NCBI RefSeq assembly: GCF_001399685.1
Contig: NZ_JTHN01000094.1
Location: forward strand, 1-33,725
Origin: Paenibacillus sp. A3
GTDB taxonomy: Bacteria; Bacillota; Bacilli; Paenibacillales; NBRC-103111
Length of the DNA: 33,725 bases
Direction: 5' to 3'
A model generated the notes under the pieces. The model saw nothing but the letters and a program-made list of their open reading frames with translations. It made no database searches and was not told where the DNA came from. Position 1 is the first letter of the stretch. Each line of letters opens with the position of its first letter. Positions 26,226 through 33,712 of this stretch are shown in pieces. Position numbers and translations under genes: made by a program.

Positions 26226-26756
26226 ATGGCAGCAGATAAGGAACGTCCCCGCTTGACCGGGTTGCCGCCGGTCGCGGATGAGCGCTGCCGGCTGCTGATT
26301 CTCGGATCGATGCCGGGGGAGGCGTCGTTGCGGGCGCAGCAGTATTACGGCCATCCGCGCAACGGCTTCTGGCCGCTTCTCTACGCGCTGCTGGACGGCG
26401 GGGAGCCGGCTGCGGCATACGAGGATCGGCTCCGCTTTGCGTTATCCCGCGGCGTAGCGCTGTGGGACGTGCTCGCGGCCTGCGAGCGCGAAGGCAGTCT
26501 CGACACGGCGATCCGCCGTCCGGAGGCCAACGATTTCGCGCGGTTCTACGCGGCGTATCCGGGCATCCGCCATGTTTTCTTCAACGGCAGCACGGCGGCG
26601 GACCTGTACCGCAGGCAGGTCATGAAGGGGGCCGCGGACGACGGAAAGAGCTATACGCTGTTGCCGTCGTCGAGCCCGGCGCGGGCCATGTCGCAAGCGG
26701 CCAAGCTGGAAGCATGGCAGCCTGTGCGGGAAGCTTGGCTCGCCGTCCGCGGCTAG
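26226..26756 (+). CDS. Family 6 uracil/hypoxanthine-DNA glycosylase
   Basis: This 176-residue enzyme belongs to the UDG superfamily; family 6 (HDG) members remove hypoxanthine (deaminated adenine) from DNA. Motif 1 is LILGSMPGEASL followed by YYGHPRNGFWPLLY, whose Asn in HPRN is the catalytic residue of this family. Motif 2 is LLPSSSPA near the C-terminus. In between, WDVLAACEREGSLD is also typical. GGGAGG ten bases before the ATG supports the start. It appears to be a single-gene unit in base-excision repair. Confidence 0.9.
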   Translation: MAADKERPRLTGLPPVADERCRLLILGSMPGEASLRAQQYYGHPRNGFWPLLYALLDGGEPAAAYEDRLRFALSRGVALWDVLAACEREGSLDTAIRRPEANDFARFYAAYPGIRHVFFNGSTAADLYRRQVMKGAADDGKSYTLLPSSSPARAMSQAAKLEAWQPVREAWLAVRG

Positions 26757-26773
26757 CGGCACAGCGGGACGGA

Positions 26774-26923
26774 TTATTCCTTCTCCTTCTGGGTGGCTCC
26801 GATCTGATTGACTGTGGTTTTCACCTGATTGAGCGTATCGTTAACGAATTCCATATCTTGATTTTGGACTTTCATCGAAGCCGTGCTTTCGTAATTGCCA
26901 TCGTGCTTTTTATTTTCCGACAT
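26774..26923 (-). CDS. 49-residue hydrophilic protein
   Basis: The product is a very short polar protein (starts MSENKKHDGNYESTASMKVQ, ends KEKE) with no cysteine, no membrane segment and no family I recognise. Only the ATG at 26921-26923 is credible, because AAAGGAGGG, a near-perfect ribosome binding site, stands six bases upstream; the same frame is open much further upstream but that part is antisense to another gene. Polar small proteins of this kind in spore formers are often spore-associated, but nothing here proves it. It is convergent with the DNA glycosylase and divergent from the next gene. Confidence 0.7.
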   Translation of the reverse strand: MSENKKHDGNYESTASMKVQNQDMEFVNDTLNQVKTTVNQIGATQKEKE

Positions 26924-27064
26924 GTCGTTCCCTCCTTTCGGGATAAGGTTAAATATCGTCAGTTCATGCTTAACGTGCGCAGCCTGCCCGGAAAATATTC
27001 TCTTTTTCCAAAAGGCATACTTAGTGAAATCCCATTTCTGCAAGCGACGAGAGGAGGATGCCGG

Positions 27065-27598
27065 ATGGCAAGACAGACGAGCCAAGTTCCGTTCGGGTAC
27101 GAACTGCCGAATGGGCGCGATACGGACCGCGGAAGCTTGTGGATTTACGATGCGTTCGAGGATTATACGGAGCAGGAGCTCGTGCGCGTCCTTGCGCTGG
27201 CGAGCGGGCGCGGCATCGCCAAGGCGGTCTTTTACCCGCTGCACGAGGAGACGGTCCGGCGCATGGAGAAACGGCGTTCCGTAGCTCCCTACTACGAGAG
27301 GGTCGAAGCGCTGGAGGCGCTGCTCGCCGCTTCGGACACGGATGCCGATTATGCCGTTGAACCGTTCGAGGGGAAGCGTAAGAAGTACACTCCTGTAGAC
27401 ACCGCTTTCCGGTTCCTGGAAGAGAAATACGCCGCTCCCCATTTCGTTTGGATGACCAAGACGACAGCCGAGCTGCTCGCAGGCTACGAGTCGTTCGAGA
27501 CATGGATCAAAAAAATCCGCTGGTTCGTGAGCGAGGAGGGAGGTCCGGTCACGCATCCCCGGCTGCAAGCGTATGCCCACCGTTGGGACCCGGTCTGA
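27065..27598 (+). CDS. Unrecognised 177-residue cytosolic protein
   Basis: I do not recognise the family. The protein has no signal or membrane segment and is balanced in charge. A segment GSLWIYDAFEDYTEQELVRV and a later VAPYYERVEALEALLAASD suggest a mixed alpha-beta fold, and the C-terminal part is rich in aromatic residues (HFVWMTKTTAELLAGYESF). The start is set by AGGAGG seven bases before the ATG; the frame remains open upstream over the end of the DNA glycosylase gene, which would be an antisense or shadow reading. It stands alone between a small divergent gene and an exported protein. Confidence 0.72.
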   Translation: MARQTSQVPFGYELPNGRDTDRGSLWIYDAFEDYTEQELVRVLALASGRGIAKAVFYPLHEETVRRMEKRRSVAPYYERVEALEALLAASDTDADYAVEPFEGKRKKYTPVDTAFRFLEEKYAAPHFVWMTKTTAELLAGYESFETWIKKIRWFVSEEGGPVTHPRLQAYAHRWDPV

Positions 27599-27716
27599 AG
27601 GCCTGGTTCGGATTGCATCCCCTGAAAATGGCATGAAAGCCCGAACCCTATAACGAACTCTGTTCGAAAAACAACGGGCGACAGCTTCCAATGCCTGTTA
27701 CAGGGGGAGAGAAACG

Positions 27717-28730
27717 ATGGGGAAACTTAAAAAAACGGTCGTGTGGGTTATTGCAGCCGCGCTTTTGGGCGGACTGGTTTATGGCGTCACTTGGGTGGGC
27801 GATGCGCCCGTATCGGCAGAAATATCGACGGAAGCCAAAGGGCGGTTCGTCGGCTTGACGGACGGCAGCAAACAAATCAAAGTGTCTTACGACGGAACGG
27901 AAAAGACTTATCCGCTGACTGCGGACGTATGGGTATACCGCAATTTGCAAAAAGCGGCGATCACGGATTTGAAACCGGGCGATTCGCTGGACATTATATT
28001 GAACAGCAAAAATCAAGCCGCCTACATTAAGGCGGCGGCACCCGAACAAACCGCTGCGCCGCAGAGCCCGGCCCCGCCGGCCGCCGAGCCGAACGCGGCG
28101 GCGGCGCAAGGCTCCGGCGCATCGCAGGGGCCTGCCGCGCCTGCGTCTTCCGGCAGCAAGGCCACCGTGCCGCCGGCCGGTCCGGCGCCTACGCCTGCGG
28201 CCTCGACTTCGGCTTCGGCTGATCGTGCGTTTGCCGCGGAATCGGCTAAGCCGGCGGCAAACGGGAGCTGGCCTTGGGAGCGGCTGTCGTTGGAGCTGAA
28301 AAGCCGGGAGCTGGCTTTGAAGGTAAAGCAGGAGCAGACGGACAAGGGCGATGAGGCCGACGTTTATATCCAAACCAAGGATCGCGCGGTCGTTCATCTG
28401 AACGGAGCGCAGGCGGAGCAATTGCTTCTTCTGCTGATGCAGGGGCTGCCTTCGGAGAAAGACGCTTGGGAGAAGGCGCTCAAGCAGCGCTTGGCGGCGC
28501 AGTTCAAGCTGAAGGACGATTCGCCGGATTGGAAGATCGACGTGAAGTGGAAAGACGACGCCAAATTCGTCCGTACGCCGCCGGTACAGGCCGGGAAGCC
28601 GGAGTTTAACGGCCACGGAGCGGACAAGGAGCACGGAAAAGGCAAGAATAAGGAGAAAGAAAAAGAAAAAGAAAAAGAAAAAGAAAAAGCGAAAAACCGC
28701 GATAAGCACGACGATGAGAATGACGACTGA
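27717..28730 (+). CDS. Exported or membrane-anchored protein with Lys/Glu repeat tail
   Basis: The 337-residue product begins with a hydrophobic segment at about 6-25 (TVVWVIAAALLGGLVYGV), a signal peptide or anchor. A small beta-rich domain (about 38-108, GRFVGLTDGSKQIKVSYDG) follows, then an A/P/S-rich flexible linker (about 110-185), a second folded domain (about 188-285, containing DVYIQTKDRAVVHLNG), and a charged tail of KE repeats. It is probably extracellular and faces the cell wall. I know no family. GGGGGAGAG eight bases before the ATG supports the start, and a terminator follows. The 118 bases before it hold no clear promoter. Confidence 0.75.
   Translation: MGKLKKTVVWVIAAALLGGLVYGVTWVGDAPVSAEISTEAKGRFVGLTDGSKQIKVSYDGTEKTYPLTADVWVYRNLQKAAITDLKPGDSLDIILNSKNQAAYIKAAAPEQTAAPQSPAPPAAEPNAAAAQGSGASQGPAAPASSGSKATVPPAGPAPTPAASTSASADRAFAAESAKPAANGSWPWERLSLELKSRELALKVKQEQTDKGDEADVYIQTKDRAVVHLNGAQAEQLLLLLMQGLPSEKDAWEKALKQRLAAQFKLKDDSPDWKIDVKWKDDAKFVRTPPVQAGKPEFNGHGADKEHGKGKNKEKEKEKEKEKEKAKNRDKHDDENDD
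28653..28688 (+). repeat. GAAAAA hexamer tandem repeat inside a gene
   Basis: Five perfect GAAAAA units (28659-28688) preceded by one GAGAAA encode the repeated Lys-Glu tail of the exported protein. Because each unit is six bases, changes in number keep the reading frame and would vary tail length only. Confidence 0.9.
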
Positions 28731-28764
28731 TCGGAGGGCTTTCGCTTTCACCGCCTGCACAACG

Positions 28765-28811
28765 GCAGCCCGTCTGGAGATGATTAACGCTCCGGGCGGG
28801 CTGCTTTTTTT
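28765..28811 (+). terminator. Terminator after Lys/Glu-tail protein gene
   Basis: GCAGCCCGTCTGGAG and CTCCGGGCGGGCTGC pair over 15 bases (with G-U pairs) around a ten-base loop and are followed by seven T. Confidence 0.92.
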
Positions 28812-28831
28812 GCTGCGTTCGTCTAACCGCT

Positions 28832-28996
28832 CTAGTCCTCGGGAGTCCGGTCCAAATACAAACGGGAGACGAGAGTGGCATCTCCGCACCGCACTTCTTC
28901 CTCCGTCGCCTTTTCCTCCAAAGGATCGTGTGTATTCATGCCCGGGGCGATGGTCGGTTCGTTGGGCCGCCGCGCCTCTTCTTTCTTGCCGGTCAC
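28832..28996 (-). CDS. 54-residue acidic protein, second of a tiny pair
   Basis: The product reads MTGKKEEARRPNEPT at the start, DPLEEKATEEEVRCG in the middle and YLDRTPED at the end, a soluble polar protein with one cysteine. I do not recognise it. The start is GTG, supported by AAGGAGAG eight bases upstream, which lies within the last codons of the gene before it. It begins three bases after that gene's stop, so both are certainly translated from one message. Length is below usual gene-finder limits, so it is easily missed. Confidence 0.7.
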   Translation of the reverse strand: MTGKKEEARRPNEPTIAPGMNTHDPLEEKATEEEVRCGDATLVSRLYLDRTPED

Positions 28997-28998
28997 AA

Positions 28999-29151
28999 TT
29001 ACTTCTCTCCTTCCGTCTTAGAATAGGCAATCAGCGTAATCGGACTGCCGGTCAGTTCGGCTAACCGCTCTTCCGTCTGTTGAATGATATCGATGACTTT
29101 TTCTTGCTCGAGAAGCGGGGCGATTTGGTAATCGGTCGTTTCGATTTTCAC
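28999..29151 (-). CDS. 50-residue protein, first of a tiny pair
   Basis: The product (MKIETTDYQIAPLLEQEKVI at the start, then RLAELTGSPITLIAYSK) is probably a small helix-strand fold without membrane segments. I do not recognise the family. The start is GTG because AGGAGG lies ten bases upstream; the open frame continues 43 codons further but without a ribosome binding site and over the promoter region of the MFS gene. It is translationally linked to the next small gene, which suggests a joint function such as a small complex. A toxin-antitoxin pair is possible by size alone, but nothing else supports it. Confidence 0.68.
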   Translation of the reverse strand: MKIETTDYQIAPLLEQEKVIDIIQQTEERLAELTGSPITLIAYSKTEGEK

Positions 29152-29287
29152 GGGCGTTGGGCCTCCTGTATGGGATAATATCGATTTCCCGGTTAGAATT
29201 CCCTTCGGGAAACCCCCGCATGCGTGGAAGGCGATGGAAACCGGTCTGGAAAAAAACGCAAATACATGGCTCGGTATCACACCGCTG

Positions 29288-29296
29288 TGTTATATT
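29288..29296 (+). promoter_or_regulatory. Extended -10 promoter of MFS gene
   Basis: TGTTATATT (TGN-TATATT) lies about 50 bases before the transporter start in a spacer that also carries the divergent small-gene start. Confidence 0.4.
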
Positions 29297-29347
29297 GAAG
29301 CTACTGTTCCGGGAACACGGTGAAACGACGAAGGGGGAAGGAACCGC

Positions 29348-30685
29348 ATGAAATGGAACCGCTTGGCCGTGATGGCGAGCATCGTGCTCGCCGTGCTGAT
29401 TTCGTCGATGGATACGACGATCATGAATACGACGATGCCGCGGATCGCGGAGGAGCTCGGGGATGTGAAGCTGTACGCGTGGAGCTTTGCTTCTTACATG
29501 ATTTTATGTACGATCGTGACGCCGCTCAGCGGCAGGCTTTCGGATTTGTTCGGACGCAAAAAAGTGCTGTCGGTCGGCATTTTGGTGTTCTTGCTCGGGT
29601 CCGTGCTGTGCGGTACGGCAGCGACGATGATACAGCTCGTGCTGTACCGGGGGCTGCAAGGGCTCGGCGCTGGCGCGATGATCGCGTTCCCGGCCATTAT
29701 CGCCGGGGATTTATTCCCGGTGGAAGCGCGGGGCAAAATCCAGGCGTTCTTTACGGGCATGTGGGGCATCTCGTCGGTGCTGGCGCCGCTGCTTGGCAGC
29801 TTGGTCATCGAGCATTTAAGCTGGCGGTGGATTTTTTATATCAATATTCCGATTTGTCTGGCGTCGCTGCTGCTGCTTGTGCCCTACCGGGAAGTGTACG
29901 AGGCCCGCAAAAGCCGGATTAACTACTGGGGAGCCCTCTGGTTCGGACTCGGCATCGGGCTGCTGCTGTTCAATACGGTGGTGAGCGAGGGCTTTCTGCT
30001 GTATACGGCGGGCGGTGCGTTATTTTTGCTGCTGTTCGTGTACAACGAGCGGAGACATCCTTCACCGATTATGCCGATGGCGCTGCTTAAGAACGGCTCC
30101 GTCGCCTGGATGAACCTGAATGGCTTTTTGACCTGCGCGGCGTTGTTCGGCACGTCCAGCTACATTCCGTTTTATTTGCAGCAGCACGGGTACTCGCTTT
30201 TCGTCAGCGGGCTGTCGCTGCTCGGCATGTCCGTCGGATGGATTCTTGTAGGCGTTCCGGCCGGCAAATGGGTGCTGCGCTACGGCTACCGGCCGCTGCT
30301 TTTTACAGGCAATGTGCTGCTGGTGCTGTCCGGGCTGCTGCTGCTGTTTTTGCCGGACCAGGGAGGCTTCTGGTACGTCAATGCGATCATGGTGCTGCAA
30401 GGACTGGCATACGGGCTGCTCTATACCGTGTCGGTCATCGGAGTGCAGCAGCTTGTCGCCGCCGATCAAAAAGGGATTTCCACGTCGCTGCAGGTCTTCT
30501 CACGGAATATCGGCACGGCGGCCGGGGTTACGATTATGGGCGCGCTTCTGACGTCGGCGCCGGCTTTTATGACGGGCATCCACCGGCTGTTTCTGTACGG
30601 GTTTATCGTCAGTTTGGTCGCGCTGGTGTCCACGGTTTTTCTTTTTACGCGCCGCACGGTGTCGATTTCCGGGAGCGGGGCTTAA
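29348..30685 (+). CDS. MFS multidrug/efflux transporter (DHA2-like)
   Basis: This 445-residue integral membrane protein has 12 to 14 helices. DHA2-type signatures are SSMDTTIMNTTMPRIAEELG in helix 1, MFS motif A as GRLSDLFGRKKVL, and RGLQGLGAGAMIAFPAI with the proton-linked Arg in helix 4. It probably exports drugs or a metabolite against proton influx. It is shorter than the typical 14-helix QacA/EmrB type (about 500 residues). GGGGGAAGGA eight bases before the ATG supports the start. No regulator gene is adjacent. The terminator after it is shared with the convergent gene. Confidence 0.9.
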   Translation: MKWNRLAVMASIVLAVLISSMDTTIMNTTMPRIAEELGDVKLYAWSFASYMILCTIVTPLSGRLSDLFGRKKVLSVGILVFLLGSVLCGTAATMIQLVLYRGLQGLGAGAMIAFPAIIAGDLFPVEARGKIQAFFTGMWGISSVLAPLLGSLVIEHLSWRWIFYINIPICLASLLLLVPYREVYEARKSRINYWGALWFGLGIGLLLFNTVVSEGFLLYTAGGALFLLLFVYNERRHPSPIMPMALLKNGSVAWMNLNGFLTCAALFGTSSYIPFYLQQHGYSLFVSGLSLLGMSVGWILVGVPAGKWVLRYGYRPLLFTGNVLLVLSGLLLLFLPDQGGFWYVNAIMVLQGLAYGLLYTVSVIGVQQLVAADQKGISTSLQVFSRNIGTAAGVTIMGALLTSAPAFMTGIHRLFLYGFIVSLVALVSTVFLFTRRTVSISGSGA

Positions 30686-30713
30686 GAGCGGCGGCGCGAA
30701 AAGCCATCGAAAG

Positions 30714-30752
30714 AACAAAGGGCGGTCTGCTGAATGCAGAACGCCCTTTGTT
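30714..30752. terminator. Bidirectional terminator between convergent genes
   Basis: AACAAAGGGCGGTCTGC and GCAGAACGCCCTTTGTT pair over 17 bases with one mismatch around a five-base loop. Its A- and T-rich ends let it serve both the MFS gene and the convergent histidine-rich gene, although no pure T run is present. Confidence 0.75.
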
Positions 30753-30768
30753 GTCGCGCAGCCTTTCT

Positions 30769-31053
30769 TCAGTCGAGGTACCATTCGCCGGACCAAGGAT
30801 CTTGCACCCAACGGGTATGATGGTGAAAATGATGCCCCCACGGACTATGCCAATGATGGTGGTGCGGATGGAATCCAAACGGATGGAAGCCGTGGGGATG
30901 GAAGCCATGCGGATGAAAACCATGCGGATGGAAACCGTGGGGGTGGAAGCCATGTGGATGGAAGCCGTGGGGATGCCAGTGATGCGGATGATGCGGACGG
31001 ATGTAGTCGAACTCCTCTGCGGTTTCGGTTTCGATTATCGTCTCTTGAGACAT
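30769..31053 (-). CDS. Histidine-rich protein with HPHGF repeats
   Basis: The product has 94 residues. A polar acidic head of about 25 residues (MSQETIIETETAEEFDYI) is followed by HHPHHW, seven tandem five-residue units (six HPHGF, one HPFGF), then HHHHW and a tail with WGHHFHHH and SGEWYLD. Over 30 of 94 residues are histidine, so it should bind Zn, Ni or Cu strongly; the aromatic spacing could also drive self-association. There is no signal peptide. AGAGGAG seven bases before the ATG supports the start; an in-frame ATG 21 codons upstream lacks one. Such proteins occur in spore coats and metal-storage roles; neither is proven here. Confidence 0.8.
   Translation of the reverse strand: MSQETIIETETAEEFDYIRPHHPHHWHPHGFHPHGFHPHGFHPHGFHPHGFHPHGFHPFGFHPHHHHWHSPWGHHFHHHTRWVQDPWSGEWYLD
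30871..30975 (-). repeat. Seven tandem 15-bp units inside the His-rich gene
   Basis: Seven consecutive 15-base units encode the HPHGF repeats; the first and sixth units (read along the gene) are identical and the others differ mostly at silent positions, which suggests selection on the protein. Unit number could change by slippage without a frameshift. Confidence 0.92.
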
Positions 31054-31137
31054 GTTGATTTCTCCTCTCTGATTAGAACATACTCCACCATATGTCAGAG
31101 AGGAGGAATTGGGCACTTATCCATCTTAAAAATGGGC

Positions 31138-33528
31138 TTAATTATCTTGTTTTTTTCTTAACCAGCCGGGACGGTGCGTTTCCGGCTGGCCGCCGCGCTC
31201 CTGCGGTTCCCCCGTTTCCGGCGTGCGTCCGTCTCTTCCGAGCGGTGAGCGCAGCTGCGCCTCCTCCAGGGCCCGGCGCACTTCTTCAGGTACCGGAAAA
31301 TCCGTCACCGGGGTATCCTTCAGCGCTCGGGTCATGATTTCCCGAAACAGTTGAGCAGGCACCGCACCGCCCGATGTCGTCAAATAGTGGGTCTTGTCCG
31401 TCTGATCGTACCCAAGCCAAATGGCGGCCGTCAGCTCGGGGGTGAAGCCTACGAACCAGGCGTCCTTAGCGCCGTTCCGGCCGATCGCCTCGAATTCGGC
31501 CGTTGCGGGCAGCTGCGTCGTCCCCGTCTTGCCTGCGGCGGGACGGCCGCTGAGCGCGGCAGCTATCCCCGCTCCTTGCGCGACGGTTTCTTGCAGCAGC
31601 CTCGTCAGCGTATAGGCGTAGACCGGCTCCGTCAGCTTGGCCGTCAGCGGCTTGGCTTCAACGAGCGTATGGCCGTCCTTGGTCGTAATTTTGGTGATGG
31701 CGTGGGCGTTCTGCATCACGCCTTCGTTGGCTATGGCGCCGTACGCCTGCGCCATCTGCAAGGGCGAGACGCCTTCGGACAAGCCGCCGAGCGCAAGGCT
31801 CAAGTTGCGGTCCGCCGGAGGCAGAGCGATCCCGGCCTTACGCACATAGTTCATCCCGGCGTCGATGCCGATTTCATTCAGCAGCCAGACGGCCGGAATA
31901 TTCCACGAACGCATCACGGCCTCCCGAAGCGAGACTTGTCCCCTCGTCTGTCCGTCCCAATCCTTGGGACGGTACCCGGAAATATCGAGCTGGCCGTCAT
32001 ACAAGATCGACTCCGGCGTATAGCCAAGCTCAAGCGCAGGCCCATAGACTGCCAGCGGCTTAAACGACGAGCCGGGCTGCCGCTTCAGCTCGGTGGCCCG
32101 GTTGAAGCCGCGGTAGGTTTGATCCCCCCGCGCACCGACGATCGCACGGATGCCGCCGGTTCGCTGGTCCAGCACGACCGCTCCGCTCTGCACCGGGCGG
32201 TCGGGAGGACTTTGCGGGAAGAGCGCATCGGTGCGGTACACCTCTTCCGCCGCCTGCTGCACCTTAAGGTCCATCGCGGTATGAATCCGCAGGCCGAGCG
32301 TCAAAATCTGCTGCTCCGTAAAGCCGTAAAGCTTCTCGGCTTCATCCATGACGTAGTCGACATAGGAAGGGTGCCGCCCCTTCAGCGACTCTCCGTTGTT
32401 CGGCTTAAGCGCAATCGGCTCAGCGACGGCCTTGTCGTAGGCGGCGTCGCTGATGAAATGCTGCTCCTTCATCAGCGACAGCACGAGATTTCGCCGCTCC
32501 AGCGCCTTGTCCGGATGCCGCACCGGAGAGTAGAGTGAAGGAGCTTTGGGCAGACCGGCCAGCACGGCCGATTCGGCAAGTGTCAGCTGCTGAACGGATT
32601 TGCCGAAGTATTGCTGCGCCGCCCCTTCGACGCCCCAGCGCCCTTCGCCGAAGTAAATGCTGTTCAGATATAGCTCCAAAATTTCGTCTTTGCTGTAAGC
32701 AAAATTGATTTTTATCGCGTAGCCGAGCTCCTTGAATTTGCGGTTGAACGATTTGTCCGAGTCGAGAAACAAATTTTTGGCAAGCTGCTGCGTGATCGTG
32801 CTGCCGCCTTCCTCCAGGGCTCCGGCTTTCAAGTCGCGGATCAGCGCGCGGCCGATCGACCACACGTCGAAGCCGGCATGATCGTAAAAACGCCGGTCTT
32901 CTACCGCAACGACGGCATTCCGCAAATCCAGCGGAATTTGGCCGAGCGGGACCGGGACGATTCGGGAGGAGGACAGCTGCGATACCGGCTTCCCCCCGGC
33001 GTCCATGACGAAGCTCGGCTCGGGGAGCGGATGCTCCAGCTTGCTGATGTCCAGACCGCGTACCCATACGGCAGCAGCGCCAAGACCGGCTGCCCCGGCC
33101 GCAAAACAGAGCAGCCCTGCCGTCCACAGCCACCGCCGCCCCCGGAACCTGCGCGCTTTCTTCGTCTCTCGCGCCGCCGTGCTGCCGCTGCCCGGCGCAG
33201 GCTCCCGTGCCTCGCGTGCTGCAGCACGGCTATCGGTCGCCGCATTTGCCCGTTCCTTCCGCGCCGCTGCTTCGCCAGTGTCACCCGGTGCAGTCTCACG
33301 TGCCTTGCGTCCCGGAGGGCGGAAATCGCCTGCCGCCTGTCTGCGGCTCGGATCATCCTGCCCCGTACTGCCGGCTCTGCGCCACGTGGACCGGGCCGCC
33401 TGCCGCGCTTCGTCTGCCGCGCGGCTTCCTCCGCTGGAGGCTCTATACGACTGCCCCTCGCGTTTCGGCGAGGAGCCCGTGCCAGGCTTTGCTGTCGGCC
33501 TCCAACGAAACATCCGGAATAAGCTCAT
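31138..33528 (-). CDS. Class A penicillin-binding protein (PBP1A-like)
   Basis: This 796-residue bifunctional cell wall synthase polymerises lipid II and cross-links peptidoglycan. A long cytoplasmic tail (1-125), rich in R, A, G and S and strongly basic, comes first, then one membrane helix (about 132-154). The GT51 domain follows (VAVEDRRFYDHAGFD with the catalytic Glu, GGSTITQQLAKN, KDEILELYLNSIYFG), then the transpeptidase domain with Ser487 in PGSSFKPL, SWN and GKTGTT. The C-terminus is charged and disordered. The basic tail is longer than in most homologues and may bind membrane or partners. GGGGGA nine bases before the ATG supports the start. No terminator was seen after it. Confidence 0.94.
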   Translation of the reverse strand: MSLFRMFRWRPTAKPGTGSSPKREGQSYRASSGGSRAADEARQAARSTWRRAGSTGQDDPSRRQAAGDFRPPGRKARETAPGDTGEAAARKERANAATDSRAAAREAREPAPGSGSTAARETKKARRFRGRRWLWTAGLLCFAAGAAGLGAAAVWVRGLDISKLEHPLPEPSFVMDAGGKPVSQLSSSRIVPVPLGQIPLDLRNAVVAVEDRRFYDHAGFDVWSIGRALIRDLKAGALEEGGSTITQQLAKNLFLDSDKSFNRKFKELGYAIKINFAYSKDEILELYLNSIYFGEGRWGVEGAAQQYFGKSVQQLTLAESAVLAGLPKAPSLYSPVRHPDKALERRNLVLSLMKEQHFISDAAYDKAVAEPIALKPNNGESLKGRHPSYVDYVMDEAEKLYGFTEQQILTLGLRIHTAMDLKVQQAAEEVYRTDALFPQSPPDRPVQSGAVVLDQRTGGIRAIVGARGDQTYRGFNRATELKRQPGSSFKPLAVYGPALELGYTPESILYDGQLDISGYRPKDWDGQTRGQVSLREAVMRSWNIPAVWLLNEIGIDAGMNYVRKAGIALPPADRNLSLALGGLSEGVSPLQMAQAYGAIANEGVMQNAHAITKITTKDGHTLVEAKPLTAKLTEPVYAYTLTRLLQETVAQGAGIAAALSGRPAAGKTGTTQLPATAEFEAIGRNGAKDAWFVGFTPELTAAIWLGYDQTDKTHYLTTSGGAVPAQLFREIMTRALKDTPVTDFPVPEEVRRALEEAQLRSPLGRDGRTPETGEPQERGGQPETHRPGWLRKKQDN

Positions 33529-33636
33529 GGCAGATAGTCCCCCTTTTTGTCGCTACGGAATGTTCGCCACTCTAGCGCAAAATAATCAATGCTAATAATA
33601 TTCGCGCCGGACACCCTGTTTCGGCAGGTGGACAAG

Positions 33637-33664
33637 CAAAAAAGGAGCCTCCACAGGAAGCTCC
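33637..33664 (-). terminator. Terminator of a gene entering from the right
   Basis: On the minus strand GGAGCTTCC and GGAGGCTCC form a nine-pair stem (one G-U) with a three-base loop and six T. It would end a leftward transcript whose gene lies beyond the window; a gene there is inferred. Confidence 0.75.
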
Positions 33665-33712
33665 AACAGGTTGTTGAGTATGTGGCTAATATAAAAATAG
33701 AGATAAATACGC

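Noticed and set aside
26462..27064. Upstream extension of the 177-residue protein to 378 residues
   Set aside because: The added part overlaps the DNA glycosylase gene out of frame and crosses the small minus-strand gene; the good ribosome binding site is at the shorter start.
28832..29151. The tiny gene pair as a toxin-antitoxin module
   Set aside because: Only size and coupling fit. No known toxin or antitoxin motif is visible, so the call was not made.
30871..30975. Tandem 15-bp units as a possible CRISPR or iteron array
   Set aside because: Units are contiguous, have no spacers and encode an in-frame peptide repeat.
30238..31161. Plus-strand frame giving a methionine-rich repeat protein (MRMKTMRME type)
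   Set aside because: It is the antisense reading of the HPHGF repeats joined to an out-of-frame reading of the MFS gene, with no ribosome binding site. The minus-strand gene explains the repeats.
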